Part shown: piece after piece, positions 28,405-37,996 of the stretch
Layout: every line of letters starts with the position of its first letter
Position numbering within the stretch: position 1 is the first letter of the stretch
Assembly: GCF_003600895.1 (NCBI RefSeq)
Contig: NZ_QYRP01000002.1
Location: forward strand, 1,674,001-1,738,000
Direction: 5' to 3'
DNA length: 64,000 bases
Origin: Nocardioides cavernaquae
Lineage (GTDB): Bacteria > Actinomycetota > Actinomycetes > Propionibacteriales > Nocardioidaceae
Position numbers and translations under genes: made by a program
Notes under the pieces: generated by a model
Databases searched by the model: none
The model's input: the letters and a program-made list of their open reading frames with translations, nothing else
Told to the model about the DNA's origin: nothing

Positions 28405-28848
28405 ATGGCCGCGCTCAAGCTGCACCACCTGCGTCCTGCCCCCGGTGCCAAGACTGCCAAGACCCGCGTGGGTCGTGGTGAGGGCTCCAAGGGTAAGACC
28501 GCTGGTCGTGGTACCAAGGGCACCAAGGCTCGCTACCAGGTTCCGACCGCCTTCGAGGGTGGTCAGATGCCGATCCACATGCGGCTCCCGAAGCTCAAGG
28601 GCTTCCGGAACCCGTTCAAGGTCGTGTTCCAGGTCGTGAACCTGGACCGCCTCGGCGAGCTGTTCCCGGAGGGTGGCACCATCACGGTCGCCGACCTCAT
28701 TGCCAAGGGCGCCGTCCGTGACGGTTTCCCGGTCAAGGTCCTCGGATCGGGCGACATCACCGTCGCCGTCCAGGTGACCGCCGACGCCTTCTCCGGCGCT
28801 GCCAAGGAGAAGATCGAGGCTGCCGGCGGCAGCGTCATCGTCGCCTGA
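28405..28848 (+). CDS. rplO: 50S ribosomal protein L15
   Basis: L15 joins late in 50S assembly. The 147-residue product starts at ATG 28405 ([19 protein letters not shown]), 1 nt after rpmD, and has the basic loop [19 protein letters not shown] and the end GGSVIVA. A strong terminator follows, so it closes this transcript before secY. Confidence 0.97.
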   Translation: MAALKLHHLRPAPGAKTAKTRVGRGEGSKGKTAGRGTKGTKARYQVPTAFEGGQMPIHMRLPKLKGFRNPFKVVFQVVNLDRLGELFPEGGTITVADLIAKGAVRDGFPVKVLGSGDITVAVQVTADAFSGAAKEKIEAAGGSVIVA

Positions 28849-28864
28849 TCGATAGCTGAACACA

Positions 28865-28900
28865 CGCGAGGGGCACCGGATCCGTCCGGTGCCCCTCGCG
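28865..28900 (+). terminator. Terminator after rplO
   Basis: A perfect 16-bp stem: CGCGAGGGGCACCGGA (28865-28880) pairs with TCCGGTGCCCCTCGCG (28885-28900) around a TCCG loop, with a weak T-containing tail. It separates the S10-spc cluster from secY. Being a perfect palindrome, it would also form on the opposite strand. Confidence 0.88.
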
Positions 28901-28904
28901 CGGT

Positions 28905-28931
28905 TTGTGACACACACCTGCCTGTTAGGCT
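28905..28931 (+). promoter_or_regulatory. Candidate secY promoter
   Basis: TTGTGA (28905-28910) and TAGGCT (28926-28931) with a 15-bp spacer lie between the rplO terminator and the secY start. The spacing is slightly short, so this is tentative, but a promoter is expected here because of the terminator. Confidence 0.4.
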
Positions 28932-29005
28932 TCGCCGAGCCTGTGCGGCCTGCGCCGTACGGGCTCGACCATGACCCTGCTGGGCCGTACTGAGAAGAGG
29001 GACTC

Positions 29006-30310
29006 GTGCTAGGCGCGTTTGCTAACGCCTTCCGGACGCCGGACCTGCGACGCAAGTTGCTGTTCGTGCTGTTTGTCATCGTGCTCTTCCGATTCGGCTC
29101 ACAGCTGCCGGCGCCGGGCGTCAATGCCGCCAACGTCCAGCAGTGCATCGAGGGCGTGAAGGACGACAGCGTCTACAACCTGATCAACCTGTTCTCAGGT
29201 GGCGCGCTCCTGCAGCTGACGATTTTCGCGCTCGGCATCATGCCGTACATCACCGCGAGCATCATTCTGCAGCTGCTCGTGGTCGTGATCCCGCGCCTCG
29301 AGGCCCTCAAGAAGGAGGGTCAGGCAGGGCAGACCAAGATCACGCAGTACACCCGCTACCTGACGCTCGCCCTCGCGCTGCTCCAGGCCACCGGCATCGT
29401 CGCCCTGGCCCGTTCGAAGCAGCTGCTGCAGGGCTGTGAGCGCGACCTGCTCTACGACAACGAGAGCGTCCAGGTCTTCCTCGTCATGGTGATCACCATG
29501 ACTGCGGGCACCGCCGTCATCATGTGGCTCGGCGAGCTGATCACGGACCGCGGAGTCGGCAACGGCATGTCGATCCTGATCTTCTGCCAGGTCGTCGCGA
29601 CCTTCCCGGCTGCCCTCTGGCAGGTCCAGGCCACCAAGGGCTGGTGGACCTTCGGCATCGTCATGGTGATCGGTCTGATCATCGTCGCCGGCGTCATCTT
29701 CATCGAGCAGTCCCAGCGGCGCATCCCGGTGCAGTACGCCAAGCGCATGGTGGGCCGCAAGATGTTCGGCGGCAGTTCGACGTACATCCCGCTCAAGGTG
29801 AACCAGGCCGGCATCATCCCGGTCATCTTCGCCTCGTCGCTGCTCTACCTGCCTGCAATGGCGGTCCAGTTCAACCAGGGTCAGAGCCCCCAGCCGAAGT
29901 GGGTCCAGTTCCTCAGCGACTACTTCGTCGGCGGCGACCACCCGCTCTACATGGCCCTCTTCTTCGGCCTCATTGTCTTCTTCACCTACTTCTACGTCTC
30001 GATCACGTTCAACCCGAACGAAGTTGCGGACAACATGAAGAAGTACGGCGGCTTCATCCCCGGGATCCGGGCGGGCAAGCCGACCGAGGACTACCTCGGG
30101 TATGTCCTTTCCCGGATCACGCTGCCGGGAGCTCTCTACCTCGGTCTGATCTCGCTGGTTCCGTTGATCGCCTTCGCGGTGATCAACGCGAGCCAGAACT
30201 TCCCCTTCGGCGGCACCTCCATCTTGATCATGGTCGGTGTTGCGCTGGACACGGTGAAGCAGATCGAGAGCCAGCTCCAGCAGCGCAACTACGAAGGGTT
30301 CCTCCGCTGA
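29006..30310 (+). CDS. secY: Protein translocase channel subunit SecY
   Basis: The membrane pore of the general secretion pathway. The 434-residue product has ten hydrophobic segments. Recognisable patches are FRFGSQLPAPGV, the plug-region LINLFSGGALLQLTIFALGI, GNGMSILIF and, near the C-terminus, TFNPNEVADNMKKYGGFIPG. GTG start at 29006 follows AGAAGAGG. It overlaps adk by 1 bp. All of the exported cassette proteins in this window would depend on this channel. Confidence 0.97.
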   Translation: MLGAFANAFRTPDLRRKLLFVLFVIVLFRFGSQLPAPGVNAANVQQCIEGVKDDSVYNLINLFSGGALLQLTIFALGIMPYITASIILQLLVVVIPRLEALKKEGQAGQTKITQYTRYLTLALALLQATGIVALARSKQLLQGCERDLLYDNESVQVFLVMVITMTAGTAVIMWLGELITDRGVGNGMSILIFCQVVATFPAALWQVQATKGWWTFGIVMVIGLIIVAGVIFIEQSQRRIPVQYAKRMVGRKMFGGSSTYIPLKVNQAGIIPVIFASSLLYLPAMAVQFNQGQSPQPKWVQFLSDYFVGGDHPLYMALFFGLIVFFTYFYVSITFNPNEVADNMKKYGGFIPGIRAGKPTEDYLGYVLSRITLPGALYLGLISLVPLIAFAVINASQNFPFGGTSILIMVGVALDTVKQIESQLQQRNYEGFLR

Positions 30311-30882
30311 TGCGTCTTCTTCTCATGGGTCCGCCAGGCGCGGGCAAGGGCACTCAGGCCGTCGACCTCGCCACGAGCATCGGTGGCGCCCACATCTCCA
30401 CCGGAGACATGTTCCGCGAGAACCTCGCGAACGAGACCGACCTGGGCAAGCTCGCCAAGCAGTACATGGACGCCGGCCAGTACGTCCCCGACGAGGTCAC
30501 CAACGGCATGGTCCGCAACCGCCTCGCAGAGCCCGACGCCGCGGCGTTCGTGCTCGACGGCTACCCGCGCACCGCAGACCAGGTCGTCGAGCTCGATGAC
30601 ATCCTCGCGTCGCTGGGCGCCAAGCTCGATGGCGTCATCTCGCTCGTGGTCGAGGACCGTGAAGAGCTGGTGCAGCGCATGATCAAGCGCGCGGAGACCA
30701 GCGGCCGGGCCGATGACACCGAAGAGGTCATCCGCCACCGCCAGGACGTGTACGACGCGGAGACCGCCGCGCTCGTGCCGCTCTACCGCGATCACGGCAT
30801 CCTGCACGAGGTCGACGGCATCGGCACGATCGACGAGGTCGCTGCGCGCATCGCCGCAGTGGTCGACTCGCTGCGGGGCTGA
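30310..30882 (+). CDS. adk: Adenylate kinase (short-lid form)
   Basis: Interconverts ATP + AMP and 2 ADP. The 190-residue product has the P-loop GPPGAGKGTQ (residues 7-16), the AMP-binding ISTGDMFRENLAN and LDGYPRT, and lacks the extended zinc-lid found in Firmicutes and proteobacterial long forms. ATG overlaps the secY stop, and map follows 8 nt downstream: the conserved secY-adk-map order. Confidence 0.97.
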   Translation: MRLLLMGPPGAGKGTQAVDLATSIGGAHISTGDMFRENLANETDLGKLAKQYMDAGQYVPDEVTNGMVRNRLAEPDAAAFVLDGYPRTADQVVELDDILASLGAKLDGVISLVVEDREELVQRMIKRAETSGRADDTEEVIRHRQDVYDAETAALVPLYRDHGILHEVDGIGTIDEVAARIAAVVDSLRG

Positions 30883-30890
30883 CGGATTCG

Positions 30891-31742
30891 ATGGCCCTTC
30901 GCGATCGCGGTGTCGAGATCAAGACGCCCGAGCAGATCCGCCTCATGCGGAAGGCCGGGCTCCTGGTCGGCGAGACCCTGGAGCTGCTTCGCTCGTCCGT
31001 CCGGGCGGGGACCAGCACCGCGGAGCTCGACGCGATCGCGGAGGACAACATCCGCTCCCACGGGGGCATCCCGTCCTTCAAGGGCTACAGCCACCCGCCG
31101 TTCCCGTCGTCGATCTGTGCATCGGTCAACGACGAGATCGTGCACGGCATCCCCAACCAGCGGGTGCTGAAGGTCGGCGACATCATCTCGATCGACTGCG
31201 GCGCGATCGTCGAGGGCTGGCACGGCGACGCCGCGATCACCGTCGCGGTGGGCGAAGTCGCGCCTGACGTCGCCGAGCTGATGCGTGTGACCGAGGAGTC
31301 GCTGTGGCGCGGCATCGCTGCGATGCGTCTGGGCGGGCGCGTCACCGACATCTCCGCAGCGGTCGAGTCCTACGTCCGCAGCCAGCCCCACCCCGGTGGC
31401 GGCAGCTGGGGCATCCTCGAGGACTTCACGGGCCACGGCATCGGCTCCGAGATGCACATGGCTCCGAACGTCCCCAACTACGGCCGGGCCGGCCGCGGTC
31501 CCAAGCTCGAGCGTGGCCTGGCGCTCGCCATCGAGCCGATGGTCACCCTCGGTTCGCACCGGTGGAAGACCTACGACGACGAGTGGACGATCGCCACTGC
31601 CGATGGCAGCTGGGCTGCCCACTACGAGCACAGCATCGGTCTCACGGCGAGCGGCGCCTGGGTGCTCACCGCGCTCGACGGGGGAGAGGCCCGGCTCGCC
31701 GAGCTCGGCGTTCCCTTCGGCGGCCTTCCCGGCTCCGCCTGA
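30891..31742 (+). CDS. map: Type I methionine aminopeptidase
   Basis: Removes the initiator methionine from nascent proteins. The 283-residue product has the five metal ligands in order: two Asp in [18 protein letters not shown], His in GHGIGSEMH, Glu in AIEPMVTLG and Glu in HYEHSIGL. The substrate His appears in [12 protein letters not shown]. It has no N-terminal SH3-binding extension. In an apparent operon with secY and adk. Confidence 0.96.
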   Translation: MALRDRGVEIKTPEQIRLMRKAGLLVGETLELLRSSVRAGTSTAELDAIAEDNIRSHGGIPSFKGYSHPPFPSSICASVNDEIVHGIPNQRVLKVGDIISIDCGAIVEGWHGDAAITVAVGEVAPDVAELMRVTEESLWRGIAAMRLGGRVTDISAAVESYVRSQPHPGGGSWGILEDFTGHGIGSEMHMAPNVPNYGRAGRGPKLERGLALAIEPMVTLGSHRWKTYDDEWTIATADGSWAAHYEHSIGLTASGAWVLTALDGGEARLAELGVPFGGLPGSA

Positions 31743-31792
31743 TCAGGGGCCTTGTCGGGGAACAACCCGAGCCGTCCGCAGGTTGCAGCACC

Positions 31793-32851
31793 GTGACCCC
31801 GGCCCACCCTCACCTGTCCGTCCTCGACCTCGTGCCGGTGCGGGCGGACCAGTCCACCCGCGATGCGGTCTCCGCCTCGCGAAGCCTTGCGCAGGTTGCG
31901 GACCGCCTCGGCTTCCGCCGCTACTGGGTGGCGGAGCACCACAACATGCCGGGCGTCGCCGCCACCAACCCACCGGTCCTGATCGCGATGATCGCCGCGG
32001 CAACGTCGCGGATCCGGGTCGGTTCGGGTGGCGTGATGCTCCCGAACCACGCCCCGCTCGTCGTCGCCGAGCAGTTCGCGCTCCTCGAGGCGGCGCACCC
32101 GGGACGGATCGACCTCGGCATCGGCCGGGCTCCGGGCACGGACCCGTTGACCCGCTATGCGCTGCGCGACGGGGCAGGATCGTCGGGGGAGGACCCGGTC
32201 GCCCGCTTCCCCGAGTACGTCGACGACGTGCGGCTGCTGCTCTCGCCGGACGGTGTCGGAATGCAGGTCGGGGGCAGGCTGCACCCGCTCCGCGCCACGC
32301 CTGCCGCCCGCAGCACCCCGGACGTCTGGCTCCTCGGGTCCTCCGACTACTCCGCCCGCCTTGCGGCGGAGCGGGGGCTGCCCTACGTCTTCGCGCACCA
32401 CTTCGCCGGTCGCGGCACGGCCGAAGCGCTCGGGCTCTACCGCTCGGCGTACCGGCCCAGTCCTGAACACCCCGAGCCGCGGACCTTCCTGACCGTCAAC
32501 GCCGTCGTCGCTGACACGTACGCCGAGGCGCAGCGCCTGGCCCTGCCCAACCAGCAGGCGATGGTGGCACTGAGGACCGGTTCCGACCTTTTCGCCCAGC
32601 GCCTGGTCGAGGATGCGGAGGAGGTCGGCATCGCTTTGGAGCACGAGCGGCTGGCGGCGGCGATGCTGCGTCGCTGGGTGATCGGGGACCCGGCAGCGGC
32701 CGCCGCGCAGGTGCGGGCCCTTGCCGCGACGTACGAGGTCGACGAGGTGATGATCCACCCGGTTGCGGGCGCGCACGTGGGCACGCCGAGGGAGGCTTCG
32801 CCGGCCCGTGAGGCGACGCTGGAGCTGCTAGCGCACGCCTTGTCCGATTAG
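31793..32851 (+). CDS. LLM-class flavin-dependent oxidoreductase (luciferase-like)
   Basis: A 352-residue TIM-barrel protein of the bacterial luciferase-like superfamily, MsnO8-type, predicted to use reduced flavin for mono-oxygenation; the substrate is unknown. Motifs: [15 protein letters not shown] at the start, [20 protein letters not shown] near residue 45, [19 protein letters not shown], and [17 protein letters not shown] start at 31793, 50 nt after map; longer starts run back into map. It may be co-transcribed with map but has no obvious functional tie to it. Confidence 0.85.
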   Translation: MTPAHPHLSVLDLVPVRADQSTRDAVSASRSLAQVADRLGFRRYWVAEHHNMPGVAATNPPVLIAMIAAATSRIRVGSGGVMLPNHAPLVVAEQFALLEAAHPGRIDLGIGRAPGTDPLTRYALRDGAGSSGEDPVARFPEYVDDVRLLLSPDGVGMQVGGRLHPLRATPAARSTPDVWLLGSSDYSARLAAERGLPYVFAHHFAGRGTAEALGLYRSAYRPSPEHPEPRTFLTVNAVVADTYAEAQRLALPNQQAMVALRTGSDLFAQRLVEDAEEVGIALEHERLAAAMLRRWVIGDPAAAAAQVRALAATYEVDEVMIHPVAGAHVGTPREASPAREATLELLAHALSD

Positions 32852-32872
32852 GTGGAAGCGCGCCGATCTGAC

Positions 32873-32878
32873 TAGACT
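32873..32878 (+). promoter_or_regulatory. Candidate -10 element upstream of infA
   Basis: TAGACT in the 219-bp space between the monooxygenase gene and infA matches the actinobacterial -10 consensus, with only a weak TTAGGT (32848-32853, 19-bp spacer) as -35. It would give a leader of roughly 185 nt for infA. Confidence 0.4.
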
Positions 32879-33070
32879 TGCCTGTCGGCCCAACGTGGGT
32901 CCGTTTCGTGGTGCCTCGCGGCTGCCCGGTTCACAACTCCAGCATCGGTCACGATGCTGGCGCGTGCCCGGGGTAAATGAGGCTCATCGAGACGATTCAC
33001 GAGGTCCACTCGTCCCGACGACGAGAGGTTCCCGGGCCACCGGTAGAGAAACACGATCAGTAAGGACGGC

Positions 33071-33292
33071 ATGCCGAAGAAAGAAGGCGTGATTGAACTC
33101 GAGGGCGTCATCACTGAAGCCCTCCCCAACGCGATGTTCCGTGTGGAGCTGAGCAATGGGCACAAGGTTCTCGCTCACATCAGCGGCAAGATGCGCCAGC
33201 ACTACATCCGGATCCTCCCCGAGGACCGGGTCGTGGTGGAGCTCTCGCCGTACGACCTCACGCGAGGTCGGATCGTCTACCGCTACAAGTGA
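33071..33292 (+). CDS. infA: Translation initiation factor IF-1
   Basis: An OB-fold factor that occupies the A site during initiation. The 73-residue product begins [20 protein letters not shown] and ends [12 protein letters not shown], matching IF-1 over its full length. Followed by rpmJ, rpsM, rpsK, rpsD, rpoA and rplQ in the conserved alpha-operon order. Confidence 0.97.
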   Translation: MPKKEGVIELEGVITEALPNAMFRVELSNGHKVLAHISGKMRQHYIRILPEDRVVVELSPYDLTRGRIVYRYK

Positions 33293-33320
33293 TCAGCAGC
33301 CGAACTGAAAGGTCCTTCTG

Positions 33321-33434
33321 ATGAAGGTCAACCCCAGCGTCAAGAAGATCTGTGACAAGTGCAAGGTGATCCGTCGCCACGGCCGCGTCATGGTGATCTG
33401 CGAGAACCCGCGCCACAAGCAGCGTCAGGGCTGA
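33321..33434 (+). CDS. rpmJ: 50S ribosomal protein L36 (zinc-binding form)
   Basis: A 37-residue protein beginning [20 protein letters not shown] and ending [11 protein letters not shown]. The zinc site is formed by Cys11, Cys14, Cys27 and His32, so this is the zinc-dependent form. It sits 28 nt after infA with an AAAGG site. A 194-bp gap then precedes rpsM. Confidence 0.95.
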   Translation: MKVNPSVKKICDKCKVIRRHGRVMVICENPRHKQRQG

Positions 33435-33628
33435 GCTCCGGCTCACTCGCAGCCGGTGGCCTCGCGCCGCCGGTGCTCCACAACTGAACAACCACTCAAA
33501 TCGAGTCGCTAGCCGCATCGAAAGACGCGGTGAAGTCACCTCCGGAACAGAGGCCGGAGCCTGGAGACCCATCCGGGACGCGACACGACCAGACACCTCT
33601 GTGAATTACCGAAGGGAAACGCCAGACA

Positions 33629-34000
33629 ATGGCACGCCTCGTTGGTGTAGACCTCCCGCGCGACAAGCGCATCGAGATCGCACTCACCTACATCTACGGC
33701 ATCGGCCGTACCCGCGCCCAGCAGCTGCTGGCCGCCACCGGGGTCAACCCGAACCTCCGCGTCCACGAGCTGGGCGACGAGGAGCTGGTCAAGCTCCGCG
33801 ACGAGATCGAAGCCAACTTCAAGATCGAGGGTGACCTCCGTCGCGAGGTCCAGGCCGACATCCGCCGCAAGATCGAGATCGGTAGCTACCAGGGTCGCCG
33901 CCACCGCATGGGCCTTCCGGTCCGCGGTCAGCGCACCAAGACCAACGCTCGTACCCGCAAGGGTCCGAAGCGGACTGTCGCCGGCAAGAAGAAGAAGTGA
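33629..34000 (+). CDS. rpsM: 30S ribosomal protein S13
   Basis: S13 bridges the 30S head to the 50S subunit. The 123-residue product begins [20 protein letters not shown] and ends with the lysine-rich VAGKKKK tail preceded by [19 protein letters not shown], which contacts tRNA. A GAAGGGAAA site precedes it. Confidence 0.97.
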   Translation: MARLVGVDLPRDKRIEIALTYIYGIGRTRAQQLLAATGVNPNLRVHELGDEELVKLRDEIEANFKIEGDLRREVQADIRRKIEIGSYQGRRHRMGLPVRGQRTKTNARTRKGPKRTVAGKKKK

Positions 34001-34070
34001 TCTAGCGCCCAGCGCTCAGATCCTTCTGATTCCTCGAAACTCACAGACCAGCCACCTCAGGAGATATTGA

Positions 34071-34478
34071 ATGCCTCCCAAGAGCCGACAGGCTGCGGCG
34101 AAGACCAAGATTCGCCGCAAGGAGAAGAAGAACGTTGCTCAGGGCGAAGCCCACATCAAGAGCACGTTCAACAACACCATCGTCACCATCACGGACCCCA
34201 CCGGTGCCGTGATCTCGTGGGCCTCTGCCGGCACCGTCGGCTTCAAGGGCTCGCGCAAGTCCACGCCGTTCGCTGCGCAGATGGCTGCGGAGGCCGCTGG
34301 CCGTCGCGCCATGGAGCACGGCATGAAGAAGATCGACGTCTTCGTCAAGGGCCCGGGTTCTGGTCGCGAGACCGCGATCCGTTCGCTCGGTGCCATCGGC
34401 CTCGAGGTCGGCACCATTCAGGACGTCACGCCCGCCCCGCACAACGGCTGCCGCCCGCCCAAGCGCCGTCGCGTCTGA
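34071..34478 (+). CDS. rpsK: 30S ribosomal protein S11
   Basis: S11 forms the platform near the E site. The 135-residue product has [38 protein letters not shown] and the conserved end [12 protein letters not shown]. An AGGAGA site precedes the ATG. Confidence 0.97.
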   Translation: MPPKSRQAAAKTKIRRKEKKNVAQGEAHIKSTFNNTIVTITDPTGAVISWASAGTVGFKGSRKSTPFAAQMAAEAAGRRAMEHGMKKIDVFVKGPGSGRETAIRSLGAIGLEVGTIQDVTPAPHNGCRPPKRRRV

Positions 34479-34507
34479 TCACCGAGACCTAAGGAGACAA
34501 CTGAGTT

Positions 34508-35116
34508 ATGGCTCGTTACACCGGCCCCATGACCAAGAAGTCGCGCCGTCTCGGTGTCGACCTCGTTGGCGGAGACGCAGCTTTCGAGAAGCGTCCCTAC
34601 CCGCCCGGCCAGCACGGCCGCGGCCGCATCAAGGAGAGCGAGTTCCTTCTCCAGCTTCGTGAGAAGCAGAAGGCTCGCTTCACCTACGGCGTGATGGAGA
34701 AGCAGTTCCACAAGTACTACGTCGAGGCGAACCGTCGCTCCGGCAAGACTGGTGAGAACCTCCTCCAGCTGCTCGAGGCCCGCCTCGACAACGTCGTGTA
34801 CCGCGCTGGCTTCGCCCGCACCCGCAAGGCTGCTCGCCAGCTCGTGGTCCACGGCCACTTCCTGGTGAACGGCAAGAAGGTCAACATCCCGTCGTACCAG
34901 GTGTCGCAGTACGACATCATCGACGTCCGCGAGAAGTCGCTGGAGATGACCCCGTTCATCGTGGCTCGCGAGACCCACGGCGAGCGCGTTGTTCCGGCGT
35001 GGCTGCAGGCCATCCCGGGTCGCATGCGGATCCTGGTTCACCAGCTTCCTGTTCGGGCGCAGATCGACCTGCCCGTCCAGGAGCAGCTGATCGTTGAGTA
35101 CTACTCGAAGAAGTGA
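34508..35116 (+). CDS. rpsD: 30S ribosomal protein S4
   Basis: A primary 16S rRNA binder that shapes the mRNA entry channel. The 202-residue product lacks the N-terminal zinc cysteines (zinc-free form), has [16 protein letters not shown] and the S4 domain [20 protein letters not shown]. It ends VEYYSKK. Followed by a hairpin before rpoA. Confidence 0.97.
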   Translation: MARYTGPMTKKSRRLGVDLVGGDAAFEKRPYPPGQHGRGRIKESEFLLQLREKQKARFTYGVMEKQFHKYYVEANRRSGKTGENLLQLLEARLDNVVYRAGFARTRKAARQLVVHGHFLVNGKKVNIPSYQVSQYDIIDVREKSLEMTPFIVARETHGERVVPAWLQAIPGRMRILVHQLPVRAQIDLPVQEQLIVEYYSKK

Positions 35117-35122
35117 TTCGAC

Positions 35123-35153
35123 GGTAGGAGGTCCCAGACCGGGGCCTCCTGCC
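35123..35153 (+). terminator. Hairpin between rpsD and rpoA
   Basis: A 13-bp stem (35123-35135 with 35141-35153, two G-U pairs, AGACC loop) just after the rpsD stop. There is no U-tract. It could be a partial terminator or a processing site that sets the ratio of rpoA to ribosomal protein mRNA. Confidence 0.55.
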
Positions 35154-35226
35154 GAGCTCCACAACTTCCCTCACCTCGAAGTTCGGGTCCGTCAAATGGT
35201 GGTCGGTCCCGGGAAGGAATGAATCA

Positions 35227-36243
35227 GTGCTTATCGCACAGCGCCCCACCCTCTCCGAAGAGGTCGTCGACGAGTTCCGCTCGCGGTTCGTCATCGAGCC
35301 GCTGGAGCCTGGCTTCGGCTACACCCTCGGAAACTCCCTCCGTCGCACCCTGCTCTCGAGCATCCCGGGCGCCTCGGTCACCAGCATCAAGGTGGACTCC
35401 GTCCTCCACGAGTTCTCGACTGTCGAGGGCGTCAAGGAAGACATCACCGAGGTCATCCTCAACCTCAAGGCTCTCGTCGTCTCCTCGGAGAACGACGAGC
35501 CTGTCACGATGTACCTCCGCAAGTCGGGCGCCGGTGTTGTCACCGCGGCCGACATCCAGCCCCCGGCTGGTGTCGAGGTCCACAACCCCGAGCTCAAGAT
35601 CGCGACGCTGTCCGACAAGGGCAAGCTCGAGATGGAGCTCGTCGTGGAGCGTGGCCGCGGCTACGTCTCCGCCGTCCAGAACAAGGGCGCTGACAACGAG
35701 ATCGGCCGCATGCCGGTCGACTCGATCTACAGCCCCGTCCTCAAGGTGACCTACAAGGTCGAGGCCACCCGTGTCGAGCAGCGCACGGACTTCGACAAGC
35801 TGGTCATCGACGTCGAGACGAAGCCGTCGATCAAGCCCCGCGACGCCATCGCCTCGGCCGGCAAGACCCTGGTCGAGCTCTTCGGCCTGGCCCGCGAGCT
35901 GAACGTCGAGGCCGAGGGCATCGACATCGGCCCGTCCCCGATCGACGAGCAGCTGGCTGCCGACCTCGCCCTCCCGGTCGAGGACCTGCAGCTGACCGTC
36001 CGCTCCTACAACTGCCTCAAGCGCGAGGGCATCCACACCGTGGGTGAGCTCATCAGCCGCTCGGAGCAGGACCTCCTCGACATCCGGAACTTCGGTTCCA
36101 AGTCGATCGATGAGGTCAAGGGCAAGCTCGTCGAGATGGGCCTGTCCCTCAAGGACAGCGCGCCGGGCTTCGACGCCGCCGCCGCCCTCGCGGCGTACGG
36201 CGACGACGATGACGACACCTTCGTCGAGGACGAGCAGTACTGA
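35227..36243 (+). CDS. rpoA: RNA polymerase alpha subunit
   Basis: Alpha dimerises to nucleate RNA polymerase and contacts activators and UP elements. The 338-residue product has the N-terminal dimerisation domain with [20 protein letters not shown] and the C-terminal domain (about 245-315) with [20 protein letters not shown] and [16 protein letters not shown]. It ends in an acidic tail. GTG start at 35227 follows GGGAAGGAATG. Confidence 0.97.
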   Translation: MLIAQRPTLSEEVVDEFRSRFVIEPLEPGFGYTLGNSLRRTLLSSIPGASVTSIKVDSVLHEFSTVEGVKEDITEVILNLKALVVSSENDEPVTMYLRKSGAGVVTAADIQPPAGVEVHNPELKIATLSDKGKLEMELVVERGRGYVSAVQNKGADNEIGRMPVDSIYSPVLKVTYKVEATRVEQRTDFDKLVIDVETKPSIKPRDAIASAGKTLVELFGLARELNVEAEGIDIGPSPIDEQLAADLALPVEDLQLTVRSYNCLKREGIHTVGELISRSEQDLLDIRNFGSKSIDEVKGKLVEMGLSLKDSAPGFDAAAALAAYGDDDDDTFVEDEQY

Positions 36244-36252
36244 TCGCATCCG

Positions 36253-36322
36253 GATGCCGGCGCGGCACGTCCGCGCCGGCGTCCTGATCACCACCTGAAA
36301 ATCGAGCGGCTCTCGCCGCTCG
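36253..36322 (+). terminator. Two strong stem-loops between rpoA and rplQ
   Basis: GCCGGCGCGG (36256-36265) pairs perfectly with CCGCGCCGGC (36271-36280) around CACGT. The stem extends by three more pairs on each side. A second perfect 8-bp stem, CGAGCGGC-TCTC-GCCGCTCG (36303-36322), follows. A TGATAC-like element at about 36336 could then restart transcription for rplQ. Tandem hairpins here suggest uncoupling of rplQ from rpoA. Confidence 0.55.
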
Positions 36323-36365
36323 TCTACCCGGGTACCTGATACGGCCCGAGAGAAAAGAGAGAACC

Positions 36366-37016
36366 ATGCCCGCTCCGAAGAAGGGTTACCGCCTCGGCGG
36401 TTCGCCCGCCCACCAGCGCCTGATCATCTCGAACCTGGCCACCGCCCTGTTCGAGCACGGCCGGATCACCACCACCGAGGCCAAGGCCCGTGTGCTGCGT
36501 CCCCACGCCGAGAAGCTGATCACCAAGGCCAAGAAGGGCGACCTGCACAACCGCCGCGAGGTCCTCAAGACCATCCGCGACAAGGGTGTCGTGCACGTCC
36601 TCTTCACCGAGATCGCCCCGCTCATGGCGGAGCGTCCCGGCGGCTACACCCGCATCACCAAGATCGGTCCGCGCAAGGGCGACAACGCCCCCATGGCGGT
36701 CATCGAGCTCGTGACCGAGGCGTTCTCGCCGAAGGCCCCGAAGGCTGCTCCGGCCGCTGAGGTCGTTGAGGCTCCGGTCGAGGAGACCGAGGTCGTCGAG
36801 ACCGAGGTCGCCACGGTTGCTGACGTCGACGGCAACGCCGACGTCGCCGAGCCGCTCGAGGACGGTTCCGCTCCCGAGGGCTTCGAGATCAAGGGCAACA
36901 AGGACTCGATGAAGTTCCACACGCCCGCGTCGCAGTGGTACGACCAGACGGTCGCCGAGGTGTGGTTCCGCACCGAGGAGGCCGCTGAGGCCGCTGGCTT
37001 CACCAAGGCCGGCTGA
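36366..37016 (+). CDS. rplQ: 50S ribosomal protein L17 with extra C-terminal domain
   Basis: L17 lies near the tunnel exit. Residues 1-120 of this 216-residue protein are a normal L17 ([19 protein letters not shown], then [20 protein letters not shown]). It is then extended by an acidic Ala/Glu/Val-rich linker and a compact domain: [20 protein letters not shown] followed by VAEVWF and [10 protein letters not shown]. This domain is homologous to the end of L4 at 20.8-20.95 kb. Family L17 is usually 115-130 residues. The role of the extension is not known. Confidence 0.95.
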   Translation: MPAPKKGYRLGGSPAHQRLIISNLATALFEHGRITTTEAKARVLRPHAEKLITKAKKGDLHNRREVLKTIRDKGVVHVLFTEIAPLMAERPGGYTRITKIGPRKGDNAPMAVIELVTEAFSPKAPKAAPAAEVVEAPVEETEVVETEVATVADVDGNADVAEPLEDGSAPEGFEIKGNKDSMKFHTPASQWYDQTVAEVWFRTEEAAEAAGFTKAG

Positions 37017-37031
37017 CACCAGCTCTGAATC

Positions 37032-37065
37032 GAAGGTCCGTCACCCCTCGGGGTGGCGGACCTTC
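37032..37065 (+). terminator. Terminator after rplQ
   Basis: A 16-nt arm GAAGGTCCGTCACCCC (37032-37047) pairs with GGGGTGGCGGACCTTC (37050-37065), one G-U pair. This is a strong structure 15 nt after the rplQ stop, in a convergent intergenic space, so it can also serve the lipoprotein gene on the minus strand. Confidence 0.85.
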
Positions 37066-37078
37066 GTGCATGTGCGGG

Positions 37079-37996
37079 TCACCCGTCCGGTGTGGGTACG
37101 ACGCGGAGCGCTGTGGCGAGCCAGCTGCCGTCGCGGCGCTCGAGGGTCACGACGAGCCGGACCGCGTGCGAGCTGGGCTGCCCCTCGCCGATCTGAGTGC
37201 TCCCGGTCAGCCCGACCAGCACCTGGGCCCGGTCGGCGCGCAGGACGTCGAGCCCTGCGGCGATGACGCTGCCCTGCTGGGTCGTGCGCGACTCGGTCGT
37301 GCGGCGGATCAGCTCGGGGGCGGCTGCGTTGTAGGCCGCGCGGAACTCTCCGGAGCTGAGGGAGAGCACGCGCTCGATGTCGGCCGTCGGGTGCTGCCAG
37401 CTGAGGTCGGCATAGGCATCGGCGACCGCAGCTGCGGCAGCGAGTGCGGCCCGGGCGGGTGGGCGTGCGTCGACCACCGGCTGCTTCGGCGCGCCGGTCT
37501 CGAGCGAGGCGAGGAGCCATCGGCCGTGGCGGCTGTCCAGGGTGAGGACGGCCGACGAACCCGTGTCGCGACGACCCGCGGATGTGCTGAGTGACTGATC
37601 GACGAAGACCAGCACCGAGGCACGGGTCGCCGTCGAGCCGATGATGGCGGCGTCGACGACAGTCGCGCTGGCGCGCGCGTGCTGCTTCTCGGCGCTGACA
37701 CGCAGGCGGCCGACGAAGTTGTTGTAGGAGCGCCGGAACGCTGGAGTCAGCAGGCTGCGGGTCTGGGCCGCGTCCTGGTCGAGCGTGCGGTAGTCGTAGC
37801 CCAGCACTGCCTCAGCGGCACCCTCGGCGGCAGCGATCAACGCCCGCCGGGCCGCTGGGCCGCTCGTGGCGATCGAGGACTCCCCGACGGCAGGGTAGGC
37901 GGTCGGGCGCTGGCCGAGGGCGCTCTCGCCCGATGGCTGACACGCCGCAGAGAGGGAGAGCCCGGCCGCCACGAGAACAGCGGGGACACGCTTCAT
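37079..37996 (-). CDS. Putative lipoprotein with two Mce-associated (NTF2-like) halves
   Basis: A 305-residue exported protein. It has a lipoprotein signal peptide with lipobox LSAAC (Cys19), then two similar alpha/beta halves (about 45-165 and 175-300). Each half has the pattern helix-rich ALAAAA...VLGYDYRTLDQD / VADAYADLSWQHPTADIERV, LTPAFRRSYNNF / SSGEFRAAYNAA and a final strand VLTLDSRHGRWLLASL / VVTLERRDGSWLATAL. This pattern is typical of Mce-associated membrane proteins of actinobacteria, whose roles are mostly undefined. No mce genes are nearby. Its start overlaps the stop of the DUF2786 gene (ATGA), indicating co-transcription. Confidence 0.7.
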   Translation of the reverse strand: MKRVPAVLVAAGLSLSAACQPSGESALGQRPTAYPAVGESSIATSGPAARRALIAAAEGAAEAVLGYDYRTLDQDAAQTRSLLTPAFRRSYNNFVGRLRVSAEKQHARASATVVDAAIIGSTATRASVLVFVDQSLSTSAGRRDTGSSAVLTLDSRHGRWLLASLETGAPKQPVVDARPPARAALAAAAAVADAYADLSWQHPTADIERVLSLSSGEFRAAYNAAAPELIRRTTESRTTQQGSVIAAGLDVLRADRAQVLVGLTGSTQIGEGQPSSHAVRLVVTLERRDGSWLATALRVVPTPDG

